Positions 1-7,798 of a stretch of 49,455 nucleotides of DNA are shown here, piece by piece. Numbering within the stretch: position 1 is the first letter of the stretch; every line of letters starts with the position of its first letter. Position numbers and translations under genes: made by a program. The stretch comes from an uncultured delta proteobacterium (GTDB lineage Bacteria > Myxococcota_A > Polyangia > Polyangiales > Ga0077539): the NCBI GenBank assembly GCA_903845045.1, contig CAIMWA010000356.1, positions 1 to 49,455 on the forward strand, given 5' to 3'. The notes beneath the pieces are model-generated. The model was not told where the DNA came from. It ran no database searches and worked only from the letters and a program-made list of their open reading frames with translations.

Positions 1-1
1 C

Positions 2-763
2 ACGAGCGTCACCGGCGTCGACGCCGCCCCGCCCGTCGACGTCGCGTCGCGTGCGGACGTGCCCTCCGTCGACGTTCACGACGCGGGAGCGACGCGCTGC
101 ACCGGCTCCGCGTCGGGGCAGTCCGCGGTGTGGACCTGCACGACCACCGGCGCCGCGCGCCAACGCTGCGTCGCGGGCGTCGTGCACACCGAGGCGTGCG
201 CGCACGGCTGCACGGCGCGTCCCTCGGGCACCGACGACGTCTGCGCGCCCGCGCCGCCGCCACCGCCGGCGAACCCGACGACGCTGCCCACGTGCGCGCA
301 CCGGCCGCTGCTTCACTGGGGTCTGCACCCCCTCGCGTCGGACCACCTGCGCTGCGCCGGCGTGCCGAACGCCCGCATCACGCAGACCATCGGCTACGCC
401 GTGGCGAGCGCGGGCACCCACGCCCCCGACGGCTCGGCAAACGGGATGCAGTATTCCGCGGCGACGGACATCAGCGTCTCCGGCCTCTCGCACGCCGCCA
501 TCGGCACGCTGATCTCGACGCTGGCGGACCAAGGCTTCGCGGCCTGGTTCCGGTGGCCTGGGCACGACGGATGGCCTTCGGCCGACGCCCTGCACATCCA
601 CGCGATCTTCGTGGGCGTGCCCATGAAGGCCTCGCTGCGCTCGCAGGTTGGATCGTGGCTCGCCGGGCGCAACGGGCTCGTGAGCAACAGCGTCTACACG
701 TTCCACACCTGGACGGCGCCGCAGCGCGCGCTCATCCGCGCGGTGTTCAACGCCGCGAACTGA
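2..763 (+). CDS. Partial secreted/cysteine-rich protein, function unknown (5' end outside window)
   Basis: The reading frame is open from the left window edge, so the N-terminus is missing; an internal GTG at 59 is the first possible start inside the window but is probably not the real one. The N-terminal part is rich in Cys, Thr and Ala, followed by a proline run and then a domain of about 150 residues with HWG, THAPDG, ATDISV and HIHAIF segments. The His/Asp spacing faintly recalls the zinc-binding core of M15/hedgehog-type DD-peptidases, but I cannot assign it. Extracytoplasmic location is inferred from the cysteine-rich composition. Stop is TGA at 761-763. Confidence 0.6.
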   Translation, partial: TSVTGVDAAPPVDVASRADVPSVDVHDAGATRCTGSASGQSAVWTCTTTGAARQRCVAGVVHTEACAHGCTARPSGTDDVCAPAPPPPPANPTTLPTCAHRPLLHWGLHPLASDHLRCAGVPNARITQTIGYAVASAGTHAPDGSANGMQYSAATDISVSGLSHAAIGTLISTLADQGFAAWFRWPGHDGWPSADALHIHAIFVGVPMKASLRSQVGSWLAGRNGLVSNSVYTFHTWTAPQRALIRAVFNAAN

Positions 764-810
764 CGTCGTCGCGCGCCCAGCGCGGGGCCCGAGTGCGATA
801 CGCTGCGGGC

Positions 811-1161
811 ATGGGAGCCAACGACGTTCAGGGGCGGAGCCTCGCCGTGTGCTTCGCCGGCGCGGCGTTCTTCGGGGTGCTGCTGCCCGTCGCGTGGGTC
901 ATGGTGACCATCGCTGCGAGCACGCTTGCGACGGGACGCACGCAGCAGGAGACCGTCGGCTACGCGATGATCCTCACGGGTCCTGCGGCGGCGGTGCTCG
1001 GCGCCGTCGGCGGCTTCGCCGTGGGCTTCTTCGGCGACCCCGCGCGCTGGCTCCGACGGTGGGCGATCTTCGGCGTCGCGGGGCTCGCGCTCGCCTTCGC
1101 GTTCAACGCCTGGATGCTCGTCGACACGAGACCCCCCGCGAGCGCGTCGCAGGCTCGGTGA
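811..1161 (+). CDS. Small integral membrane protein, unknown function
   Basis: This 116-residue protein has three hydrophobic segments (about residues 12-35, 50-72 and 85-104) and a short soluble tail. I do not recognise a family. The ATG at 811 is chosen because the upstream part of the frame overlaps the preceding gene and has the Arg-rich composition typical of a shadow frame. It sits 47 bp after the preceding stop on the same strand and converges on the L,D-transpeptidase gene. Confidence 0.6.
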   Translation: MGANDVQGRSLAVCFAGAAFFGVLLPVAWVMVTIAASTLATGRTQQETVGYAMILTGPAAAVLGAVGGFAVGFFGDPARWLRRWAIFGVAGLALAFAFNAWMLVDTRPPASASQAR

Positions 1162-1180
1162 CGCGCGATCCTCCCGCGAA

Positions 1181-2218
1181 TCAGCGCGGGGGACGGCACA
1201 CGTCGGCGGTGGCGCTGCGGTCCGGTCGCGAGGCCCCGTGGAGGAGCGCGAGGCGGCCCGTGAAGCGCTGGCAGCTTCGATTGAACGTGGGCGTCGCCGC
1301 GGGCACGCAGATGCCGCTCGACGCGGTGGTGGCCGCGGGGTCGCTCACGCAGAACGTCCCGCTCTCGCCCGCGCGGTCGGGGCACGTCGAGCTGCAACGC
1401 ACGGTGCACGTTCCCGCGCCGCCCGACGGCGGAACACGGCACAGGCCGCCGGTGAAGGTGCAGTCGGCGTCGGCGGTGCACTCGGCCCCGACCCAACGCT
1501 GCGGAACGTCGATGGCGCGGCCGTCGTTGGCGCGCTCGACGGCTTGCTGGATCTTCACCGGGGTGTGCGCGCGACCGCGGACGCGGGCGTAGACCTCGAC
1601 GATGTCGTCGGCGCTCATGCGCACGCAGCCGTGCGACACGTAGCCGTGGCGGAGCGATCCGCCGTTGGGCGCGACGAAGCCGTCGATGGGTCCGTGGATG
1701 CCGTAGCCCGCCGACGGCGGACCTGCGAGGCGGATGAACGGCAGCCCCGCGAACACCGGCGTGCGCACGCCGTGGTCGTCGTGCCAGATGCGGCACGGGT
1801 AGTAGTAGACGAAGGAGCTGTCCGGTCCTTCGGTGGTGTTCGAGCCCGTGTAGAAGACCCCGTTGGGCGCGGCGTCGCTCGTTGGCGTGAGCGAGCGGCC
1901 GTTCTCGAGCGCGCCCGGCCCGATGGGGAACACCCGGTCGTAGCCGCCAGCGCGGTCGCGGAGGTGCAACGTGAGCCCGTCGAGGGACACGACGATCTCG
2001 GGCTGCTGCAGCGCCGGGACGCTCGGGATGTCCTTGCAGCGCAGCGCGTTCTGCCAGGTGCGCGAGTCGAGCGCCGTGACGTCGCTCACCACGTCGCCGA
2101 GGGCGAGGTCCGCGGTGCCCTGGCTCTCGGAGAACGACTCGTCGTCGGCCGCGCAGCCGCACGCGACGGCCACCACCACGCACACCGCGACACTGCGAAG
2201 CTGCGACGTCGTACGCAT
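1181..2218 (-). CDS. L,D-transpeptidase (YkuD) lipoprotein
   Basis: This is a 345-residue L,D-transpeptidase, a family that forms 3-3 cross-links in peptidoglycan or anchors proteins to it. The N-terminus is a hydrophobic signal ending in a lipobox-like ACGC (Cys at 20/22), so it is probably a lipoprotein acting in the periplasm. The YkuD core is clear: an IHG segment near 175 and the catalytic SHGCVR motif at 195-200, with Cys198 the nucleophile. After the core comes a cysteine-rich tail (about 225-345) with repeated C-x-x-D-x-D-C-like spacing, common in secreted proteins of Polyangiales. The start ATG at 2218 directly precedes the signal peptide. Confidence 0.9.
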   Translation of the reverse strand: MRTTSQLRSVAVCVVVAVACGCAADDESFSESQGTADLALGDVVSDVTALDSRTWQNALRCKDIPSVPALQQPEIVVSLDGLTLHLRDRAGGYDRVFPIGPGALENGRSLTPTSDAAPNGVFYTGSNTTEGPDSSFVYYYPCRIWHDDHGVRTPVFAGLPFIRLAGPPSAGYGIHGPIDGFVAPNGGSLRHGYVSHGCVRMSADDIVEVYARVRGRAHTPVKIQQAVERANDGRAIDVPQRWVGAECTADADCTFTGGLCRVPPSGGAGTCTVRCSSTCPDRAGESGTFCVSDPAATTASSGICVPAATPTFNRSCQRFTGRLALLHGASRPDRSATADVCRPPR

Positions 2219-2277
2219 GGCGCGCGACTACCACCGCGGCGTCGGGGCCGCAATGGGTGTCGCCGAGTCCGCGGTCG

Positions 2278-3177
2278 TCACGGCGCGGGGCGGTGCACGA
2301 AGACGATGTGTGCGTCGCGTCGCAGCGCGTCGCTCGCGCCGAGACGCTGCGACAGCCGGCGCTCCTCCTGGACCACCTGGAGCACCGCCGGGCGCATCGC
2401 CTCGAAGGTGAGCTCGGGCTGCTCGCGGCGCTCGATCACGTGGATGATCCAGAAGCGGTTGTTCGGGCCCCGCAGGATGTTGCTCGTCTGCCCCACCGGC
2501 AGCGTGTAGGCCATGTCGCGCCACGCCGCGGGGACGAGGTTCCAGCGCAGCCAGCCGAGGTCCCAGGGGTGCCCGGCGCCGTCGGGGATGCCCGCGAACT
2601 GCCGCCGCGCGACCTCCTCGAAGGCAGCACCGCCGCGCACCTCGGCGAGCGCCCGCGCCACCGCCGCCTCGTCGCGCAGCAGGATCTGCTCGACGTGCAC
2701 CTCGGTGCGGATGCGCGTCGCGTTGGCGTCGTAGTACGCCCGCGCGTCGGCGTCGCTCACCGCCGGCCGAGCGGTCTGCTCCTGGGTCTCGAGCATCGTC
2801 GCGAGCTGCGAACGCCGCCATTCGCGGAAGCTCGCCTCGGCCCGCGCAAGATCTGCACGGAAACCCGGCTCCCGGTCGAGTCCCCGACGCATCGCTTGCT
2901 GGGACTGGAGCTCCTCGCCGATGAGCCGGTCGAGGGTCTGCTCGGGGGTCTCGGCGGCGCCGGACCCGCCATGCGACGAAGGTCCACGCGCGGCGCTGGT
3001 GACCTCTTCGCGGGTGATCGGCACGCCGTTCACGGTGACGAGGACCTCGCCGACGACCGCGGGCGGGGCCGTCGTCGCGCCGGCATCGGGCGCAGGACGA
3101 CCCGCGGGGTGACGGCACCCGGTGGCGGCGGTGAGGGCGAGGGTGGCGAGGACGGAGGCGAGGGGGCGGAGGCGCAT
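2278..3177 (-). CDS. PpiC/parvulin-type peptidyl-prolyl isomerase lipoprotein (SurA-like)
   Basis: This 299-residue protein begins with a lipoprotein signal ending LTAATGC (Cys21). A SurA/PrsA-like chaperone N-domain follows: VNGVPITREEV near residues 48-58, then a helical stretch with L-x-x-L-I-x-x-E-L. The C-terminal half is a parvulin domain with the usual Y-Y-x-x-N, R-x-x-H-I-L-like (here VHVEQILL) and A-F-x-x-V-A-R sections and a D-L-G-W-type strand. It would isomerise prolyl bonds during folding of exported or outer-membrane proteins. It lies 59 bp upstream of the L,D-transpeptidase on the same strand, so the two may be co-transcribed. Confidence 0.85.
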   Translation of the reverse strand: MRLRPLASVLATLALTAATGCRHPAGRPAPDAGATTAPPAVVGEVLVTVNGVPITREEVTSAARGPSSHGGSGAAETPEQTLDRLIGEELQSQQAMRRGLDREPGFRADLARAEASFREWRRSQLATMLETQEQTARPAVSDADARAYYDANATRIRTEVHVEQILLRDEAAVARALAEVRGGAAFEEVARRQFAGIPDGAGHPWDLGWLRWNLVPAAWRDMAYTLPVGQTSNILRGPNNRFWIIHVIERREQPELTFEAMRPAVLQVVQEERRLSQRLGASDALRRDAHIVFVHRPAP

Positions 3178-3249
3178 GGGGTTGACGCTACCGGAGCAAG
3201 GCCCGCACCGGCGACGCGAAGTGCGCCGATGCGAGCCGCTCGACGGGCG

Positions 3250-6231
3250 TCAGTGGCAGGTGCGGCAGGACTCGACCTCGTCACCGCTCCACGGGTTCGC
3301 CGGGGTCGGGTCGAAGGTCTGGAGGCGCATGTGGCTCGCGGCCGCGTCGGAGTCGTGGCAGCCGCCGCAGGGCAGCCGCGCGGGCATCGTCGCCCAGGTG
3401 CCGCTCGTCGTGGCCGCCGGGTGGCAGGTCTCGCAGTTGCGGAGGTCCTGCGGGAACGGGAGGTTCCAGTTGCGCCCGTTCACCGTGTCGGCGTGGCTGA
3501 CCGTGGAGATCGGGTAGTTCAGCATCGACGCCGCGGCGTGCACCGCGTGGACGCGCCGGGCGATGGGGATCGCACCCGGGAAGACCGTGCCCACCGCCGT
3601 CTGCGGCTGGTAGTCGTGGCACGACCCGCACTGGTCGATGGCCGTGTTGTTGAAGATCTTGTGGTGCCGGAGCTGGTCGAGGACGAACCCGCGTCCGTCC
3701 GGACCCTCGTGGCACGAGGCGCAGTTGCCGGCCGGAGCGAGCTCCTCGGCGGCCTGACCGACCTGGAAGGCCAGGCGGGCGACGGTGGGGGTCTGCCAGT
3801 TCGTCGGATCCGTGGCGATGTTGCCGCGGTCGTTGAACTCGATGGCGACGTTGTACGTACCCGGCGTCAGGTCGTCGACGGGGTCGAGCTGGTAGAGGAT
3901 CGCGCCGGCGGTGTAGCTGACCTTCGCGTCCTGGTTGGCCGCGAGGATGCGGCGGCTCACGTTGTTCGACGGCGTCGAGCCCGTGGGCATGTGCGCCGTG
4001 AGATCGCCGGCGAAGACCGACGTCGCGAGTGCGCTCGCCTGAAGCTGGATGGAGAACACGTTGGCGAGGTTGCGGCTGCGGATGCCGAGCTTGCCGTTGG
4101 TCTCGACCCACGCGATGCCGCGAGCGGCGAAGGCGGCGTTGGCGTTGAGCCAGCGCGCCATCTCCGTCGGGGTCGCCGCGGTGAGCGTGCCGAAGAAGCT
4201 CGCCACCACCGGCACGGTCACCGTGCCGGAGCGCAGGAGGTCACCACCGGCGATGTCGTGCGAGTGGATGTCCATGCCCTGGTCGAACTGGACGATGAGC
4301 GAGGCGCCCGTCGCGCTGAGGTCGAAGGGACCGACGCTGGAGCTGAAGAGCTGCGAGCGCGCGGCCGTGGTGAGCACCGGCATGCGGTGCGCGCGCGGAC
4401 CCTCGACGAAGAGGCTGGCGCCCCGGAGCAGGCCGTCGCGGGGCGGGCACGGGCCGCCGAGGGGGTTCGCCGTCGTCGGGCCGGGGCAGCCCTCGGCCGT
4501 CGCGTCCTCGCCGAGCGTGGTGTGGTCGATGAGCGCGCCGGTGATGGCGTCGTGGAGCACCACGGAGACCACCGGGGCCTCGCCGCGCACATAGAACGAA
4601 CCGTTCGCAGGCGGCGACAGCGTGATCGCCGCTGTGAACTCCGCGTTGTTCCGCACGTCGCGGGTGGTCCAGTCGTGGACCGTGGCGATGGGCGCCTGGA
4701 TCAGCGCCTGCGGACCGGTCGCGTGGTGGCACGTGGAGCACGTGCCGTCGTTGGGCTGCGAGCCGCCGGGGTGGTTGGTGCCCGTCGCGAAGTCGATGTC
4801 GTCGTGGCACGAGCCGCACGCCGAGCGCGACGGGGTGTTCATCCAGTTGTCGACCTGCGCGCCGGTGCCCTGGTGGCACTTCTGGCAGTTCTGGAGCACC
4901 GCCGGGAACTCCACGTCCTCCCAGGAGTTGCGCGTCGTGTTGTAGCCCCAGATCGCGTACTGGCCGTTGTCCGCCGCCTCGTTCACCGTGGTGGCGGGGT
5001 CGTCGTAGAGGATGCCGTCGGGGCCGCGCACCGTGGAGAGCTCGCCGCCCGCGTGGATCTTGTGGATCATGACGCGGAGCTCGAGGCTGTTGCCGCTCTG
5101 GGCATCGGTCGCGCCGGGCACGTGGCAGCTCTGGCAGGTCTCGATGGAGAGCCGGTCGCCGCCGTGGCCGTGGAACTGGTTGGCGCCGTGGCAGCTCTGG
5201 CAGGCCGAGGTCTGGATGATCTCGCGGCGCTCGGTGAGGGCCGAGCCGTCGGGCACGAAGTCGAAGTGCGCGTCGGCCGTCGGACCGCTGTGACCGCCCA
5301 TCATGATGACGATGCGGTGCGTGCGGTTGCGCTCGTAGGTGACCGGCGTGGTGCCCATCGTCGCGGTCGTCAGGTTCGTGTGGAACACGTACGTGTACGA
5401 GCCGTCGTGGTGGTTCGTGAGGGTGCCGTTGGTCTCACGGCCGCCCTGCAGCGCCGTGGTCCCGGCCGGGTTCGGGAAGGTGCCGGTGGTGCCGACGGTC
5501 TCGGTCTGCCAGATGTACGGAACCCAGTGGTTCGACGACTCGCCGGCCGCGGCCGGGACGAGCTTCGACACGTTGGCGCTGATCGACGCGAGGTCGATGA
5601 CCGGACCGTGGCCCGGGTTCGCGACGGTGAAGTTCACCGTCACGAGGCCCGCGGCGTCGGCGGTGGCCGACGTGATCGCGGCGGCGGCGAGGAACTTCGC
5701 GCCGTTGGCGTACTCGCCGGACGACATCAGCCGCGCGTTGCCGTGGAGGTCGGGGATGCGCACCGCGAGGCCGTTGGTGCCGTTCTGCCCGTTGGTGATC
5801 GTCGTCACCGTGCCGTCGGAGCAGCGGATGGTGCGCACGCCGGAGTCGACGTTCGTCGAGACCGTACAGGTCGCGCTCTGGCCGTCGTTCACGGTGACCG
5901 TCGTGCCGTCGGCGCAGCGGATGACGGACCCGCCGGCGTCGCCGACGGAGACGGTGCACGGGATGCCGTTGGTGCCCGCCGCACCTGCGGCGCCGGCCTG
6001 ACCTGCAGCGCCGTTCTGCCCGGCGGTGCCGTTCTGGCCGTTGGCGCCGTTGGCACCGTTGGCGAGATGAACGCTCATGCCGTTGGCGCACGTGATCGTC
6101 GCGCCGGTGCCCCCGTCGTCCGCCCGCAGGGTGCAGCTCGCGCCTGCAGGGCCGGGGTCGCCCGAACAAGCTCCGAGGTAGGCCGCGACCGCGGCCAGCG
6201 TGAAGGAGTTCCGTATCGATCTGAGAGACAT
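3250..6231 (-). CDS. OmcA/MtrC-family decaheme c-type cytochrome lipoprotein
   Basis: This 993-residue outer-surface cytochrome carries exactly ten CxxCH haem motifs. Five lie between about 5195 and 4725 and five between about 3715 and 3250, separated by roughly 340 residues without haem. This is the pentahaem-domain-pentahaem layout of MtrC/OmcA. The signal ends in a lipobox (YLGAC), and a Gly-Ala-Asn collagen-like stretch follows before the first globular domain. The last CxxCH is the very C-terminus. Family members pass electrons across the cell surface to minerals or other extracellular acceptors. The start at 6231 was chosen over an in-frame ATG at 6360 because a GGAGG lies 6 bases upstream and the signal peptide begins there. 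No mtrA/mtrB partners are in the window. Confidence 0.95.
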   Translation of the reverse strand: MSLRSIRNSFTLAAVAAYLGACSGDPGPAGASCTLRADDGGTGATITCANGMSVHLANGANGANGQNGTAGQNGAAGQAGAAGAAGTNGIPCTVSVGDAGGSVIRCADGTTVTVNDGQSATCTVSTNVDSGVRTIRCSDGTVTTITNGQNGTNGLAVRIPDLHGNARLMSSGEYANGAKFLAAAAITSATADAAGLVTVNFTVANPGHGPVIDLASISANVSKLVPAAAGESSNHWVPYIWQTETVGTTGTFPNPAGTTALQGGRETNGTLTNHHDGSYTYVFHTNLTTATMGTTPVTYERNRTHRIVIMMGGHSGPTADAHFDFVPDGSALTERREIIQTSACQSCHGANQFHGHGGDRLSIETCQSCHVPGATDAQSGNSLELRVMIHKIHAGGELSTVRGPDGILYDDPATTVNEAADNGQYAIWGYNTTRNSWEDVEFPAVLQNCQKCHQGTGAQVDNWMNTPSRSACGSCHDDIDFATGTNHPGGSQPNDGTCSTCHHATGPQALIQAPIATVHDWTTRDVRNNAEFTAAITLSPPANGSFYVRGEAPVVSVVLHDAITGALIDHTTLGEDATAEGCPGPTTANPLGGPCPPRDGLLRGASLFVEGPRAHRMPVLTTAARSQLFSSSVGPFDLSATGASLIVQFDQGMDIHSHDIAGGDLLRSGTVTVPVVASFFGTLTAATPTEMARWLNANAAFAARGIAWVETNGKLGIRSRNLANVFSIQLQASALATSVFAGDLTAHMPTGSTPSNNVSRRILAANQDAKVSYTAGAILYQLDPVDDLTPGTYNVAIEFNDRGNIATDPTNWQTPTVARLAFQVGQAAEELAPAGNCASCHEGPDGRGFVLDQLRHHKIFNNTAIDQCGSCHDYQPQTAVGTVFPGAIPIARRVHAVHAAASMLNYPISTVSHADTVNGRNWNLPFPQDLRNCETCHPAATTSGTWATMPARLPCGGCHDSDAAASHMRLQTFDPTPANPWSGDEVESCRTCH

Positions 6232-6270
6232 TTGAACCTCCGAAGCCGGCACCTGACCGGCCGTGTGGAC

Positions 6271-6310
6271 CCGGGACCTCGAGGGAGCCATCGCTCCCTC
6301 AGTGTCCCGG
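6271..6310 (-). promoter_or_regulatory. Long two-stem hairpin in the leader of the decaheme cytochrome gene
   Basis: Outer arms 6271-6277 and 6304-6310 are a perfect 7-bp inverted repeat (CCGGGAC/GTCCCGG). Inner arms 6281-6287 and 6294-6300 are another perfect 7 bp (GAGGGAG/CTCCCTC) around a 6-nt loop, with a symmetrical 3x3 internal loop between the stems. A smaller hairpin (GCCGG/CCGGC) lies at 6245-6261, next to the ribosome-binding site. If the leader is transcribed, this would be a structured 5' UTR ending about 40 nt before the start codon. There is no T-tract, so a simple terminator is unlikely. Confidence 0.5.
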
Positions 6311-6356
6311 CGCCCGGACCGCGACACTCGCACCCCAGCCCCATACACGCGCCGTT

Positions 6357-6381
6357 CCAATCGAAATTGGCTTAAAATACA
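6357..6381 (-). promoter_or_regulatory. Possible promoter of the decaheme cytochrome gene with adjacent CCAAT-ATTGG inverted repeat
   Basis: On the minus strand an extended -10-like TGTATTTT (6381-6374) stands in an AT-rich island unusual for this genome. Just downstream is an inverted repeat CCAAT-4-ATTGG (6357-6370). No good -35 is visible. It would give a leader of about 140 nt containing the hairpin at 6271-6310. Confidence 0.3.
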
Positions 6382-6390
6382 GTGATTTCA

Positions 6391-6742
6391 CGCGACCCCC
6401 GGGGCCGCGCGGAGGAGGTGGAACGAAAACGCTGCGCCTCGGGTGCAGGTGCTTCGTTCTTGCGCCTCGGCGAACGGACTGCGTTCGACGCGTCGAGTAC
6501 CTTGCGACCACGCCGCACTGCGGCATGCGATGACGATGCCGTGGCCAGCGCTGAAGACCTACATCAACGCACTGCGTTGCATGATGTCGGGGCGTGCGCG
6601 ATGCGTTGACGCGGTCCGTCGTGTGGGATGACGAGATTTGTCATGGAGTGCCGCGGCCGTTGCTCCGCGCCCGCGGTCGACGGTCGTGCGAATGGACCTG
6701 GTTTTCCGCAAGAATCGGCGCATCCGCAGGAATTTCGAGGGG
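6391..6742. other. Intergenic region between divergent cytochrome and pilin genes, no gene seen
   Basis: About 350 bp with no credible coding sequence. It contains the upstream side of the cytochrome promoter candidate and would hold enhancer-type activator sites if the pilin promoter is sigma54-dependent. I see no clear repeated activator site. Confidence 0.5.
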
Positions 6743-6757
6743 TGGTACGGCGATTGC
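6743..6757 (+). promoter_or_regulatory. Sigma54-type -24/-12 promoter for the pilin gene
   Basis: TGGTACGGCGATTGC matches the -24/-12 consensus TGGCACG-N4-TTGC with one mismatch and has the obligatory GG-N10-GC spacing. It places the transcription start near 6769, about 20 nt before the ATG chosen at 6789. Myxococcus xanthus pilA is known to use sigma54, which supports the assignment. Confidence 0.65.
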
Positions 6758-6788
6758 GCCGCGCCTTCTCATGGGTGGTCCGGGTGTG

Positions 6789-7346
6789 ATGTCTTTGGGC
6801 AGGCGTGCGCGGTGCGTGCGGTTTCCGCGGGCGGCGACCGCGGCGGCGCGGCGCTGCAGGGCGGTGCTCGCGGCGGGCTTCACGCTGGTCGAGCTCATGA
6901 TCGTCGTGGTGATCCTCGGCGTGCTCGCAGGCATCGCGGTGCCGGCCTTCGACCGGTATGCGAAGCGATCGAAGAGCGCCGAGGCGCTCGGCAACCTTGG
7001 CAAGTTGATGCAGGGCGAGAACGCCTACTTCTGGCAGAGCACGACGGTGACCTCGGTGGGCTTCGCGAGCGCCGGTCCCACGCCGGCGGGCGCCCCCGGA
7101 CCGTCGAAGTTCCCCGCGCAGCCTACGTCGTTCGTGAGCGACAGCGGGTGGACCGCGCTCGGCTTCGCCCTCGAGAATCGGTTCTATTACCAGTACCAGG
7201 CCACGGGTTCGGCGACGGCCTTCACGGCCTCGGCGCAGGGCGACCTCGACGGCGACGGCATTCGCTCGACGTTCTCGTACAACGGCGCGGCGACGAACGG
7301 CGAGGTGCAGGTGAACCCGGTCGTGATCGTCAACGAGCTCGAGTGA
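6789..7346 (+). CDS. Type IV major pilin-like prepilin (PilA/PilE type)
   Basis: This 185-residue prepilin has a basic 30-residue leader ending in Gly, then FTLVELMIVVVILGVLAGIA, the class III signal with Glu5 and a hydrophobic helix that packs in the pilus core. Prepilin peptidase would cut between Gly30 and Phe31, leaving about 155 residues. The C-terminal part has a Gly-Thr-Ala-rich globular domain ending in a D-L-D-G-D-G motif region (Ca-binding-like) and VIVNELE. The in-frame ATG at 6771 was rejected because the promoter's start site falls beside it. The protein is exported through the type IV pilus machinery, which is not in the window. Confidence 0.85.
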   Translation: MSLGRRARCVRFPRAATAAARRCRAVLAAGFTLVELMIVVVILGVLAGIAVPAFDRYAKRSKSAEALGNLGKLMQGENAYFWQSTTVTSVGFASAGPTPAGAPGPSKFPAQPTSFVSDSGWTALGFALENRFYYQYQATGSATAFTASAQGDLDGDGIRSTFSYNGAATNGEVQVNPVVIVNELE

Positions 7347-7362
7347 TGCCGAAGCGCGTGCG

Positions 7363-7455
7363 TCAGCCGCGCCAGCCCTGCAGCACCCGAAGGTAGTTCG
7401 CGCGCTCGAAGGCCGCGGGATCGGGGCAGCGCGCGAGGCTCATGTTGCCCGTCAT
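7363..7455 (-). pseudogene. Left-flank gene remnant cut by the insertion sequence
   Basis: A 30-codon tail (ending FERANYLRVLQGWRG then TGA) begins exactly at the left end of the insertion element. If the element is removed, this frame continues into the frame that carries the O-methyltransferase remnant at 9580-9611 on the right side. That suggests one already degraded gene was interrupted. The tail itself does not look like a typical O-methyltransferase C-terminus, so the link is tentative. Confidence 0.3.
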
Positions 7456-7479
7456 CGGGCCGGGATCGCCCCCAGAGCT
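7456..7479 (+). repeat. Left terminal inverted repeat of the IS
   Basis: Begins CGGGCCGGGATC and matches the reverse complement of 9267-9290 at 21 of 24 positions. Confidence 0.75.
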
Positions 7480-7500
7480 CTGTCGTGATAGTCGTCGCGG

Positions 7501-7767
7501 ATGGGAAATCCCAGGGACATTCCGCCTGCGCGAAAGCCCGAAGAGTTGCTCGCAGAGGCGTACGAGCTGATGTCGGGCCTCGCGCGGGACCTCGCCGGTC
7601 CGGGAGCATCGTTCGCGGAGCTCGAGCAGGCGATGGAGGCTGTTCGCGGGCTCGTGATGGAGCAGTTCCGGGCGTTGCCGCGCGCGACGGTGCGTGACGG
7701 CGCCGAGGGTGCCGCGAAGGCCACGAAGGCCACGAAGGCCACCAAGGCCCGTCGTAAAGGACGTTGA
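7501..7767 (+). CDS. Small accessory ORF of the IS element
   Basis: This 88-residue protein has a predicted helical body and a highly basic C-terminus made of KAT repeats (from a 9-bp tandem repeat at 7717-7749) followed by RRKGR. The tail recalls nucleic-acid-binding tails. It lies inside the inverted repeats, directly upstream of the transposase, so it is part of the element. No function is known to me; a role in transposition regulation or DNA binding is only inferred from position and charge. ATG at 7501 is the first start in frame. Confidence 0.6.
   Translation: MGNPRDIPPARKPEELLAEAYELMSGLARDLAGPGASFAELEQAMEAVRGLVMEQFRALPRATVRDGAEGAAKATKATKATKARRKGR
7717..7749 (+). repeat. 9-bp tandem repeat (AAGGCCACG) in the IS accessory ORF
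   Basis: Three near-identical 9-bp units plus a partial fourth encode Lys-Ala-Thr repeats. Such repeats can change length by slippage. Confidence 0.8.
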
Positions 7768-7798
7768 CGGCGAGAGGAACCGAGAGCTCTGTTCGCCG

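Noticed and set aside
2257..6375. Very long open frame on the + strand opposite the cytochrome and isomerase genes
   Set aside because: It is Arg/Ala/Gly/Val-rich with no motif and lies antisense to two well-supported genes; it arises from high GC at third positions.
6580..6600. Second sigma54-like GG-N10-GC match before the pilin gene
   Set aside because: The -24 part (GGGGCGTG) departs from TGGCACG at several positions; the site at 6743 is much better.
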